A DNA stretch of 64,000 bases from contig NW_017962915.1 in the NCBI RefSeq assembly GCF_001661345.1, forward strand, positions 432,480-496,479, given 5' to 3'. How positions within the stretch are numbered: the stretch's first letter is position 1; each line of letters begins with the position of its first letter. Below, in pieces: positions 18,327 through 29,000 of the stretch. This stretch comes from Ascoidea rubescens DSM 1968. Lineage: Eukaryota; Ascomycota; Saccharomycetes; Ascoideales; Ascoideaceae. The translations under genes and the position numbers were made by a program. The notes beneath the pieces are model-generated. The model had not been told where the DNA came from. It saw nothing but the letters and a program-made list of their open reading frames with translations, and made no database searches.

Positions 18327-21197
18327 CTATTCTACATAATGATAAAGTTCGTCTTCTAAAAGATCACTTTTACTTATTAAATCCATTGAATCCTTGTTAC
18401 CACTTTTTAATTTAGGATCATTCAAACAATCTGAAATTAATACCCATGGATCTTTTGAGCCTCCCCATTTCAAAACCGAATTTTTAAATATATGGCCATT
18501 GTTAGTATTAAAGGGGTTTTGATAAAATAATTCATTATAAATTTTAGCGGCAATGGCCCTATCTAATGTGTATGTGTAATAAGTTGAACCATATGTTAAA
18601 AGATGACTCCAACCACCTATCCATTTTGATTCATCATCAGCAAATATTTGCAATTTTTTTTCTGTATCCCAATAAATTTCCTTTGCAAAATTAGTTATAG
18701 ACTGAACTAAATCTTCTACGTTATTTAAATTTATCAAATTTGTATTTTTAAGTGTAATTTCACTTTTAATTCCATCCTTATAAAAAATTGGATTTGGAGT
18801 ATTGAGATGCAACTGTTGGTCAATATAGGCCAATTTTATTTGAGAATACAATTCGCAATATTTCAAAACATCATTTTCTGATTGATTTAGATAAATTGAT
18901 TCATGCAATTCTTCATGAGGCCCTATATTAAAATCTTTCAGTATTTTGGAATCATAATGTTCACCGATAAATTCTAGAACACGGATATCTTTTGCAAAAG
19001 TTTCCATTAAAGTTGAGGGCAATTCCACAAAATCTGTTAAACACCTTGTACCAGAGACATTGTGTAAATTTGTTCTTCCAAACATTGAATGTAAAGAGTG
19101 ACCAACTTCATGAAATAAAGTTTGCAAATCAGATAATGAGAGAAAAGCCATTTTTTGAGTCAAGTTTGAATTTAAGAGGACCTTTGACTGCTGTTTGAAG
19201 TTACAATTTAAAGCAATTATAGGTAATTGGTAAACATCACCGTTCAAATCTCTAGCACACTGAATAAAACCTTGAGATGAGTTTTTGTTTTGAGGAACTT
19301 TGTCATCATTTAATATTTCACATTCATTCAATTCTTGAGGGTTTGTTATCTTTCTTGAACAAACAATAGTGTAGTGAGCAGGATTTGGGGATTTGTCATT
19401 TCTTTCAAATAGATCAAAATATATTATTCCAATAATATCATTTTCATCTTTTGAATCAACAAGTAACACTTTTCTAACATCTTTATGCCAAGTTTCTCCC
19501 TTTATAGGATTTATGGGTAAGAATTTTACTCCATAAATAATTGATAAAAATTTTGATAATTTTTCCATTACGTTACCGAGTGAAAAATATTCAGAAATTG
19601 GTCTATTAAGAATTTGTGGAACATTTACACCATTTCCATGGTTGTATAAATTTATTCTTTTTTGCTGAATTAACTTTGCAGCTAGATAATCTCTGTCCCA
19701 TGGTCTAATAAAAGATATTAATTGGCTATCATCTAATTGATCAACAGAAGATTTTTTGATAAATGAGTTATGAAATATTTCTAAGCTTGGATCGTTTACT
19801 TTTATGGAACTATTTCTATAATTTTGCAAGTCTAGCCATTTGATTTCCGCTAAAGTTTTCAATTCTTCTATACATTTTGGTTTAACTTTATCTATTAATT
19901 TATCTAGAAAAAACAAAACGTTTTCGGGAGATTTTGACATTTTATCCTTTAATTGAATGTGATTAAAAGTATTGTATTTTAATTTTAGAGATAGGATTTT
20001 TCTTGAGAGTAAAATTTTTTCTAAGATTTTTATTTGAGAGTCATGATGAGAATAAAGGCTTAGATAGATTTTTTTTCTTATATCTTCATTATTTGATGCC
20101 ATTAAAACTTTATATGATATGGAACTCATTGTGGGGATTCTGATTTTATTTTTGAAGGTAAAATGTGAAAAAATATTCAAAAGATTATTTTCATTTATAA
20201 AATCTTCTGGTAAGGACGATATTAAATCTTTATAGTTGAAAACCAAATTTGAGGAATTTTTAAAATTTGAATCTCTTGAATTTGAAATGAATTCGTATTC
20301 TAAATGAGAAATTTTATTTGATAATTCAATATAAATTGTTTTAGATTCCTCGCTTAAATTGATCCCAGAATCTTCAAAGTCTTTAAGTAAAATTTTGCCC
20401 ACAAGAATTTCCTCATTTGATAGAGAGTCTTTAATATGAGCTTTTAAGGGGTTATTTAGTATATCATTTAAATTTGTGTATAAATCAAACGAGGTATTTA
20501 ATCTTATCATCAATTCGTTCATTTTTTGATGTGAAAGATTAGAGTATTTTAAAAAGTCTTTATTTGGATGGGAAACCCTTAAAAATGAACACAAGTCAAT
20601 AACTTTGCATAACAAATCACTTAAATAATCTAGGTCTTTGATGTAATTTCTCAAAATATCATCATCGGGATTCTTCACAATTAGTTTTTGTAATAATTTC
20701 TCAATCTTTGTGACCATTATATCTGAAAATTTTTCTAAATCTTCAGGTTTTTTCAAGTATGGATTCATAAACAACCCAGTTCGCAGCTCATTGCCAAAAA
20801 TACTCAAATTCGGTATGTTTGCTAGTCCACTCAAGTAGTCCTTGTTTTTGGAAAAGGACAGCCAGCATTGTTCATTATCAAAGATATTTTTCAATAGTTT
20901 GTAGGAACCATCTTTCTCAATGTCCTTCTGCACAGTTTTGTCAAAAGCCACAGCAGTTTTCAGAGGGTCTTTCGAGGCCAATTTGTAGTAGGGCCTCCAG
21001 AAGTCAGTTCCCAAGACGTTTCTATCATTTTTGCTTCCAAGTCTTTGTACCAAAGAGCTTCCCCAGCATTGAGTAAAGCTGAAGAAGGGTCGCGACACAG
21101 TCGACAATGACCTGGCCTGGCTGGAGATTCTCACCAAGCTGGCGATGGGGGAGCCCACAACATCAAAGCTTCTCACAGACAAAGCAGTTAGTCTCAT
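18327..21197 (-). CDS. OCT1: Mitochondrial intermediate peptidase
   Basis: 956-aa M3-family zinc metallopeptidase (MIP/Oct1) that removes octapeptides from imported matrix proteins after MPP cleavage. The zinc site FHEVGHSLHSMFGRT lies near residue 697, and the surrounding M3 core includes TLMETFAKD and the C-terminal WSHLLTYGSTYYTYTLDRAIAAKIY. The start is taken at 21197, giving MRLTALSVRSFDVVGSPIA with Arg and Ser and no acidic residue until Asp 11: a matrix presequence. The frame is open further upstream, but only to non-ATG codons. The protein is longer than the S. cerevisiae enzyme (about 770 aa), with low-complexity Asn/Ser/Leu insertions. It is divergent from MSS51, another mitochondrial gene, over 360 bp. 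Confidence 0.94.
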   Translation of the reverse strand: MRLTALSVRSFDVVGSPIASLVRISSQARSLSTVSRPFFSFTQCWGSSLVQRLGSKNDRNVLGTDFWRPYYKLASKDPLKTAVAFDKTVQKDIEKDGSYKLLKNIFDNEQCWLSFSKNKDYLSGLANIPNLSIFGNELRTGLFMNPYLKKPEDLEKFSDIMVTKIEKLLQKLIVKNPDDDILRNYIKDLDYLSDLLCKVIDLCSFLRVSHPNKDFLKYSNLSHQKMNELMIRLNTSFDLYTNLNDILNNPLKAHIKDSLSNEEILVGKILLKDFEDSGINLSEESKTIYIELSNKISHLEYEFISNSRDSNFKNSSNLVFNYKDLISSLPEDFINENNLLNIFSHFTFKNKIRIPTMSSISYKVLMASNNEDIRKKIYLSLYSHHDSQIKILEKILLSRKILSLKLKYNTFNHIQLKDKMSKSPENVLFFLDKLIDKVKPKCIEELKTLAEIKWLDLQNYRNSSIKVNDPSLEIFHNSFIKKSSVDQLDDSQLISFIRPWDRDYLAAKLIQQKRINLYNHGNGVNVPQILNRPISEYFSLGNVMEKLSKFLSIIYGVKFLPINPIKGETWHKDVRKVLLVDSKDENDIIGIIYFDLFERNDKSPNPAHYTIVCSRKITNPQELNECEILNDDKVPQNKNSSQGFIQCARDLNGDVYQLPIIALNCNFKQQSKVLLNSNLTQKMAFLSLSDLQTLFHEVGHSLHSMFGRTNLHNVSGTRCLTDFVELPSTLMETFAKDIRVLEFIGEHYDSKILKDFNIGPHEELHESIYLNQSENDVLKYCELYSQIKLAYIDQQLHLNTPNPIFYKDGIKSEITLKNTNLINLNNVEDLVQSITNFAKEIYWDTEKKLQIFADDESKWIGGWSHLLTYGSTYYTYTLDRAIAAKIYNELFYQNPFNTNNGHIFKNSVLKWGGSKDPWVLISDCLNDPKLKSGNKDSMDLISKSDLLEDELYHYVE

Positions 21198-21557
21198 TGT
21201 GGCAGCAAAATCACAGCAGCACTCGTCTCTTTCCCAACTGCTGCTCAACTTCTGCTCTTCTCCAGGCCTTCTCCTCTCCAGCACAAACAGCTCTGGCTTC
21301 AGATCTACCACGACAGCTGGATGTTGGATGAGAAGCTTATGCTTACGTCAGCACATCCAGCATTACATCAGCAGCTCCGGTTTCTCTGGGTTTGGAGCTG
21401 AAAAATTGAAGAGTGCTTTGAAGGACAAGAGCAAGAGCTCAAGAACCATCAAACACTCAAACCCTCGACATATCTTTGATCACTAAGCTGGTACTGGCTG
21501 GTACGATATTTATTTGCTGTTCTGGTTGGTCTGCTATCTCTTTGCAATTGTTGGAAC
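21198..21557. other. Divergent promoter of OCT1 and MSS51
   Basis: Moderately GC-rich. A CRE-type TTACGTCA is at 21343-21350 and a related TTACATCAG about 20 bp on. The pair of mitochondrial genes could be co-regulated from here; this is inference. Confidence 0.5.
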
Positions 21558-22877
21558 ATGGCTGCTTGTTTTGCTTCTGCTGTAAGGTCTTCCATCGTCC
21601 CTAGAGCCACTTCTCGGGGTTTTAATTCGAGCATACACAACTACAGATTTGCCAACAATATTGTGAGAAATAACCCACAGGTTCGTAATATTGCGAGTTT
21701 TTTCAGAAATGCTTTGGGCTTGGATCCTCCTGCTTCTCCTGACGACCCAACTACCGAAAATCGTTTCCATCCCTGGGACTCCTCACCTTCTGCCGAACTT
21801 AGAACCAGAGCTGCCACAATCAAGGCTAATGCTAAGTGCCCTGTGAGCCATAAGGATATTCAATACACTTGCCCAATCTCTGGTATTCCAACCCATCATT
21901 CGAAAGAAGACTGGGAAAATGATCTCGAATACCATCAATCCAAAAGATACGAACTTCTCAAAAAAGTTAACATTTATGAACATGACTTGAGGTCTGGTCG
22001 TCCATTCCCTGAATTCGAGTTTCCTGAAGAACAAGAATCCGATATGTTGGTCAATTTCCTAAACTGGGATACTTTTTTTTATACAAGATTATTCTATTCC
22101 ATGGATACTGAATTCAATTTGGCTGCTGCAACAAAAATTCTAAGTTATCCCATAACAATTGCATCAGTTTTGCACGAATATTCTCCTTATTTCTTGAAAC
22201 CAAAGGGTCCACTCACTTTAGAAGGTTTAAAATCAATAGCCGCATTAAGATATACTTTATATCCAGACGAAACATCAACTTTCAGAGACAGACCTTTAAG
22301 AATTTTTGTCTTGGGTGCAAGAGCAGAATCACAATTACCTGCTCATATTTGGAAACAATTAAGTTACTTGTTCCCATATGTACCATTGGAATTACATTTT
22401 GTTGGTCCTGAATGTTTATTTGATCCGGAAAAGAATCTTTATATTCAATCCGATACACCTGTTGTTAAAAGAGTTGATGAAGATTTTGCTTTAGTTCATC
22501 ATACTAATTTTTTTCATGTCTATCACAAATCTCAAGATTTCTTGCCTTACGATCCTTATTTAGACGTCTTTTTCCTTTTCCATCCTGGTTTAGGAGCCCC
22601 AGAGACTAATGGCCAATGGGATGAAACAATAAAGGGTTTATTAGAATCAAAATGTGCCATATTTACAACTGGTTATAATGAGTTTGATACAAATAGAGAT
22701 ATAAATTGGCTATTAAGCAATTATAACAAAGATTTAGATATCTTATTCGAAAAGACCAATAACATTTTTGGTTCAACTAAATGGGAACTTAATGATTCAA
22801 ATCCCCATGAACTTTATCAGTTTAACCAACAATTATTTGGTTTCAGAGGTAAACGTTATCATGCAATCAAAAAATAA
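21558..22877 (+). CDS. MSS51: COX1 translational activator MSS51
   Basis: 439-aa mitochondrial protein close to the S. cerevisiae length of 436. Mss51 activates translation of COX1 mRNA and couples it to cytochrome oxidase assembly. The N-terminus (MAACFASAVRSSIVPRATSR) is basic and Ser/Ala-rich, as in a presequence. Two Cys-Pro heme-regulatory motifs, CPVSH and CPISG, occur near residues 93 and 107, followed by a conserved THHSKEDWENDLEYH segment. The body includes LRIFVLGARAESQLP near 245, LHFVGPEC near 280 and a C-terminal FGFRGKRYH. Divergent from OCT1. Confidence 0.93.
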   Translation: MAACFASAVRSSIVPRATSRGFNSSIHNYRFANNIVRNNPQVRNIASFFRNALGLDPPASPDDPTTENRFHPWDSSPSAELRTRAATIKANAKCPVSHKDIQYTCPISGIPTHHSKEDWENDLEYHQSKRYELLKKVNIYEHDLRSGRPFPEFEFPEEQESDMLVNFLNWDTFFYTRLFYSMDTEFNLAAATKILSYPITIASVLHEYSPYFLKPKGPLTLEGLKSIAALRYTLYPDETSTFRDRPLRIFVLGARAESQLPAHIWKQLSYLFPYVPLELHFVGPECLFDPEKNLYIQSDTPVVKRVDEDFALVHHTNFFHVYHKSQDFLPYDPYLDVFFLFHPGLGAPETNGQWDETIKGLLESKCAIFTTGYNEFDTNRDINWLLSNYNKDLDILFEKTNNIFGSTKWELNDSNPHELYQFNQQLFGFRGKRYHAIKK

Positions 22878-23470
22878 TAATTCTTTAAAATTTAAAGTAA
22901 AATCAATTAGGAATAACTTTTAATAAAATTACAATTTAATTTAATTTGTTCAATTTTTTTTTAACTCTTATTTTTTTTTTCTTAATTTTATTTTGTATTT
23001 TTTTTGTTTTTTTTTGTTTTGTTTTGATTTCAATTATTACACACATTATTTTTTCTTTTTCTTTTCAATTTCCATTTTACTTTTTATTTTTTTAATACTT
23101 CTATAAGTCTGTTACCTTCATGAGTTGAGTTTTGCTTTATTAATTTTGTTTTTCTTAATTGGTATACTAATTGGCATAAAGATAGAAAACAACAAGAAGA
23201 AAAAATGGCAAGAGAAAGATATATCTATTATTAATCTGTTCATAAAAACGTTAAACTATAAATCTTGCGGCAAAGCATAAATATTTCAAAATTTTGTACA
23301 TATTTACAATATATCATTCTAATAAATATTTTGTTATTAACCGATAAAACAAATCCGAAAATAGATTTATATAAAATTGTAATACCAAGTATCAATTAAA
23401 TTTAGTTTAATTTAATCACTTATTCTTATTCTTATTCTTATTCTTATTCTTATTTTCAAATAAAATAAAA
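22878..23470. other. Convergent spacer with TTATTC repeats
   Basis: 593 bp between the MSS51 and YKU70 3' ends. T-runs fill 22940-23100; an array of CTTATT hexamers (about six copies) occupies 23419-23454 beside the YKU70 stop. No gene. Confidence 0.65.
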
Positions 23471-25762
23471 TTATTGCTTAGATTCAAAAAATTCTTTGAT
23501 ATTATTAATCATATCATTTTTTTTGGTTGCTGGTTCAATAAAGCCTCTATTCTTCATTATAAATTTTCGAAGCTGCAGGACTTTAAAATCACTAAGTCTA
23601 TTTTGTTGCCATGCAGCCATTACATCTTTATTCGTTAAATCATATTCAACTGCGATTTTAGCAGATTTAATTGGCTTTTCAATGTTTTCTTTCATGTCAT
23701 TAACTGCTGCAAAACCATTAATTCTTGTATTCCATATTTGAATTAATAAAGCTACATTGCTCTCAATATCTTCATCAGTCATTTGTTTCATTTCATCTTG
23801 ACTTGGAATCGATGAAACAATGAGTTCCCTAATCTTACTAACTCTTTCTAACGTTTTATCAAAATTACTTAATAAGTTTTTCCGTTTTTCATAGTCCTCA
23901 ATTTCCCAAGCTTTAGATACATCACTATCAGGATCAATTTCAGTTTGTAACACTTCATCTCTTAAAACCTTATAATGCCATAAAAGTGAAGGATTACTAA
24001 AATCATTTGGTTTATATGCATTCCACAATTCAAACCGACCCAATATACCTTTTGTTAATGCCAATAAATTCTCATCAACTTCAACTGACATGACATGTTC
24101 TGGAATCCTTCGAATGCAATCTTTAAATGGCAAAGGCATTAAAAATAATCCTTCGGGAAAATATAGACCTTCTTTTCTTTTCACTTGTTTGTTTCTTTTG
24201 TTCAAACGAATCTTTTCAAATTCATAATTCTTCGAAGGAATCAAAGCAAATAAAGCGGGTGAGGAATTTTTCTTCAAATAACCCCAGATAATTGCAGCTC
24301 TTTTGGTTTTTATCATTGATTGATAAAGTGAACTAAAAGCTCTAAATGAATTGGTGAAACTACCTTCTGGGTTAGGCGCAATAAAAGATGATTTTCCAAA
24401 ATTGTATTGTGGATTAAATGCATCTTGTATTTTTTTAAATCCAATAATTCTTAACCATGGTTTGGAATATTTTATATGGTTTTCATCATTGCTGTCACCT
24501 TTATTATTTTTATTATTTTTATTATTTTCATTACTTTCATTTTCAAAATTTTCAAAATTATTTATTTTTTCCAATTGATTTTTATTTAAGATTATTAATT
24601 CCTCGCCAAATTTATAACATTTCACAATACAACTTGTTTTATTTATTTCTTTACCACTTATTTGATCGATATACTTGAAGGAATTATTAACTTTTTTCAA
24701 AATTTGGCTTTTTGAATAAAAATTTTCAGGCTTTTTTGGGGCTTCACGACTGTACAACCCAAAACCCTTCACTGAAATTATTAGATTTGGACCAATTTCA
24801 AGTGGACATTGAAAAAGAACTCTTTTAACTTCTTTTTTCCTCAAAACTTTGGATTTAATATCATTTGAAGCAGTGTGCTTTGTATTGGGAGCATCGAATA
24901 TAAAATTATTAAATCTCTTTGATTCATCTTTTTTCTTTGAAATAGAAAAGGGATCTTTAGTATGTTTGATAAATAAAATTTCATTATATAAGTTTGGGTT
25001 AAATGCTTTTTCTTTGCTTCCAATAAAAAAGTTAACAATATTGATATATTCACTATTTAAATCCAATTTAATTGTTCTTATTTTTCTTTTTAAACTTTGG
25101 CCATTTTCGGAATTTGGATCAAAAGGTTTATCGTTATCAGTGAAGAAAAATATTTTTTTATTATTATATTTTCTACTTTTAGTATTCATAAATTCGGAAT
25201 TCATTTGAGCAAACACTTCATTTAATCCAGTTTTTTTGGATTCAAATTCTTTCTCATTAGAGTATTTTATTAATGGAAATAGTTTATACAATGGGTCATT
25301 TAAAAGGTCGGGATTTTCCAGATCAAAAATATTATCGTCACCATTATTATTGGATTGAATTGGGGTATCTTCTAGAATATCGTGAAGTTTTTTTATATTT
25401 TTTACTGATAAATCACTCAACGAAAATAAAGAGTAAATACCATTTCTCTTATTATCGCTGGTTTTAGAGCAGTTGAAAAAGTAGCAACCAACACCAGTTC
25501 CTTTCATAGTAATGGCTAAGTTTTCCATTAAGATATCCAATGCTTCTAAAATTTCACGTAGCTGAGACTTTCCATTGAGTTCTTTTCTACTTGTATACAT
25601 TGATTGTGATAATTCAATGCAGAATATTATTCCTTCACGAATTTCATATTGCTAGAGGATGAGAAAAATAGTTAGTGAAAGTAGATGAGCGCAAACAACA
25701 CACACAACACTCACATTTCTGAAAACAACAGCATTGTCATTAGCATTTGTTTGGGTAGACAT
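23471..25762 (-). CDS. YKU70: Ku70 DNA end-binding protein, two exons
   Basis: Ku70 subunit, which binds DNA ends with Ku80 for end joining and telomere protection. Exon 1 (25762-25715, 16 codons) joins exon 2 (25651-23471) to give 742 residues. The splice adds MSTQTNANDNAVVFRN and then QYEIREGIIFCIELSQSM, the first strand of the von Willebrand-like N-terminal domain, to the frame. Central Ku-core features include SKPWLRIIGFKKIQDAFNPQYNFGKSSFIAPNP and KKNSSPALFALIPSK. A SAP-type DNA-binding domain ends the protein (LSDFKVLQLRKFIMKNRGFIEPATKKNDMINNIKEF). It is longer than the 602-aa S. cerevisiae protein through low-complexity loops. It has no intron in S. cerevisiae. Confidence 0.9.
25652..25714 (-). 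other. YKU70 intron (63 nt)
   Basis: On the minus strand: donor GTGAGT, branch point CACTAAC (25677-25671), acceptor TAG. It lies between codons 16 and 17. Removal keeps frame and supplies the Ku N-terminus. Confidence 0.9.
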
Positions 25763-26070
25763 CGTTAGTCCTGAGACTGGTTGATACAAAATCTCAGAGC
25801 TGATAAGAAATCATTTATTCAAGTGATTTTTGTGCTTTGAAAAGGAACGTCGATTTGGTTTCGCTTTAAAGTTTGTAGCCGCAGAAGAAGGCGTGGAACC
25901 GCAGAAGAAGGCGTGGAACCGCAGAAGCAGCAGAAGAAGCAGATAAAACACTAAAACATAACTCCAGATTGCGAATATAATTATCAATTAGAAAATAGAA
26001 ATACAAAAACACATCCTATAGAATATTGCATAAAACTGTGCGACAAAAAAAAATATAGTCAAGTTAACTT
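25763..26070. other. YKU70 promoter with 20-bp tandem repeat
   Basis: Two exact 20-bp copies (GCAGAAGAAGGCGTGGAACC) at 25881-25900 and 25901-25920, then a diverged half copy to about 25932. This lies 120-170 bp upstream of the YKU70 start and just beyond the 3' end of the zinc-cluster gene. Purpose unknown. Confidence 0.7.
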
Positions 26071-29000
26071 TCACCAAAACTGATTATCTTTGGGAGGAAA
26101 ATTCATCATATTGTTGTAGAATCGTCTGGTGTTTTCTCCAGGTGTAAAACTATTCTGGGGAGGAATATTTGGCTGCGATAGTATTGGAGTACCATTAGGC
26201 GTGAGATCCAAGGGTGTCATGTTAATTGCATTTGGAAAACTCATATTGTTCGTGCTTGCTCCACCTGAATTGAAATTTTCCACGTTATTATTCAAATTAT
26301 TGTTGAAATTATTCATATTGCGGTTGAAATTGTTGGTCATATTACTCCCATTATTAATCAAGTTAGTATTATCAAATCCACCAGCATTGCTTAGTTGGTT
26401 CACATGTTGAAATCCGTTATTATTAGAAATGTTATAACCCAAATTGCTGTTTGTGTTATTAAAATTATTATCGTTGATATTGCTATTGTTATCATCGAGA
26501 CCCGTAAAATTTGCGTATGAATTATTAAAGCTTAATGCTCTGCGTGAATTTATGTCTCTTTCTCTAAAATCAGAGGTGGATTCAAAGTTCTCAGAGTACT
26601 GTTCATCATTGTTTCTCGGTGTTCCACTAGAACTGTTGGTTTTCATTGGCACTGGACTAAAATCAAACACTTCTTCCCAATGAGACTGTACTTGTTTATA
26701 GATTGGCTGGCCTCCAAATGGATTATTAACATCATTGCTATTTTGAAATAAACCACTAATAGAAGATGGGCTTAATGCTTCCCCATTGTTACCTCCATTA
26801 TTAGCCCCAGTATTTCCATCATTCATTAATTGTTGGAAGTACTTATCATCAAAATCAACGTTTGATAAGGTAACATTAAAGAAATCGTCCATTTGATTTT
26901 CCATAAAAATATCTTTTAACATGTTGTCAAAATTTTCAATTGAATTTCTGTGCTGAGCAGGTTCAAAAATAGGAACCCTTTGATTGGTTTGTCTAATGTT
27001 ATTAGAAATGTTTTCATTTAAAAAACTCCTTTGTCCATTAATTTGATTAGGATTTTTTGCATGCTGTTTATCAAACAAAGATTTTACAACAGGAGTTTCC
27101 AATTGAGGATTAGGATTCATCTCATTACTCTTAGCTATACTGTTATTTTCCTCATTAAAATCGCTAGCAAATAAGCTATTACCGGAATTGAAATCTTTAG
27201 AATTATTGGAATCTATAGTTTTTAAACCAGAAATTGGATTGCTATATGGTGAATTATCAATTGTTAATGAATTTTGAGAAGATGCTAAAGAAATAGTTGT
27301 GACAGGACTAATAAAATTTAATGGATCAACCAACTTTTGTGTATTAGATAAAGTTAAAGAAAAGTTATCCTTTGAATTACTATTTTTAATATCCACAAAA
27401 TTTGGTTTTAAACTTTCAACGGCTTTTTCCTTTCCCAACTCCTTCAAAAGTATAACCAAAGAATTATTAGTAACAGTCGTTGTGATAGAATCAGACTGGT
27501 TGTTAACATCAAGAAAATTATTTAAAGAACTGTAATCACACATGCTCATAAAATTGTTATCTGAGATAATTTTTAACCAAGACTTAATTTTTATCAAAAT
27601 TAAGAAAAATTTATTAAAAATGATTGAAGTTTGAGAATATTGCTTATATTTATAATAAAAACTGTTAAATGTTTCAATTAAATTAAAATCAATCTTTTTA
27701 ATCTGTTTGATATTATCAGTATTATTATGTGCATGTGAATGTTGTATAATCAATTGTATTAAAACTTTTGCTTTTAACAAACAAATAAAAGCATTCATTG
27801 GTCTGTAATTAAAAAACGTAGGAATATGTAATGTTTGCTGGCAAGTAACTAAAAATAAAGAGATTAAATTTTTGCTTGAATTTATTAATTTTTTCAATAT
27901 CAAAAGATAAAAATCATAAATTTTCAAATATTCATGACTTTCTAAATTAGTACGAGAACTATCACCAACATCATTAATATCGTTATCTGTATTATCATTA
28001 AAAAATAATGTTGAGGTTAAGATTTTGCAAATAATATGGTCATACATTGTCATAAGAATATAATTATAAGTAATACCAACCAAATAACTTTCCTTTGCAG
28101 TTGAAGAATTATCAGTTAATCTATAATCATACATCAACCGTAGTAATTTATTTTCAAAGCCTGATACAACAATCTTGAGATCAGTTTGAGTAATTTGATC
28201 AGATTTATTGTTAAAAGATTTAGAAAATTTTTCAAAATGTTCATCAATTTGTTTGTCATTTACTTTCTTATTATTAGGTTCATTATTTGTAGTATAATAT
28301 TGATCAATATTTTTATTATCCTTTGAATCATTTTTAAAAAAAAGGGAGTAGCTATTTGAAAAAAATAATTGCATTTCTTGACCGATTGATAATAATCTAG
28401 ATAAATAACTTAAATAAATATCAGATCTCTGAGTGTCTTTTGGATCATTATTTTGGTTATTCAAATCACTTATCAAGGCTAAAGAGCAATTTTCGTGAAT
28501 TATGCTCCATGAAACCAATTTAAATTTGGGTAAAGCTAATTCTAAAGAAGCACCGCAGCAATAAGTAGCAAGAAAGGATCTTATTAATTTTTTTTCATCA
28601 TTTGATAAAGGGATATTTCTTGATAAGCTATTATTAACAAACTCGCCAGATTTTGTTTTCAAGTCCAAGACTAAAGATAAACTAAAGCCTAATAGTAAAT
28701 CTAGTTGGTGTTTAAAAGAGCCCCATTTTTTAGGAGGAGAATTCCAAATACAAAGAATTAAATAGCAAGATATTATATCAATTAAAATATCACCAGTTAT
28801 ACAAACTCTTTGAGACAAATTTTTTTCCAAGTAATATGATAATTTATCGTGTAGCTCCACATCATTTTTATTTAAACAAGTTGCAATGATACATGCCAAT
28901 AGTAAGAGAGGTTTATTTTTTATCATGTAATCAAAAGAATAATGTAGGGGGATTTTAAGTATAGGCCAATAAGGTAATAAGTTCGATTTAAAAAAATTAA

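Noticed and set aside
21198-21311. A longer N-terminus for OCT1
   Set aside because: The upstream extension begins only at GTG and is rich in Glu and Cys. The ATG at 21197 gives a clean mitochondrial presequence.
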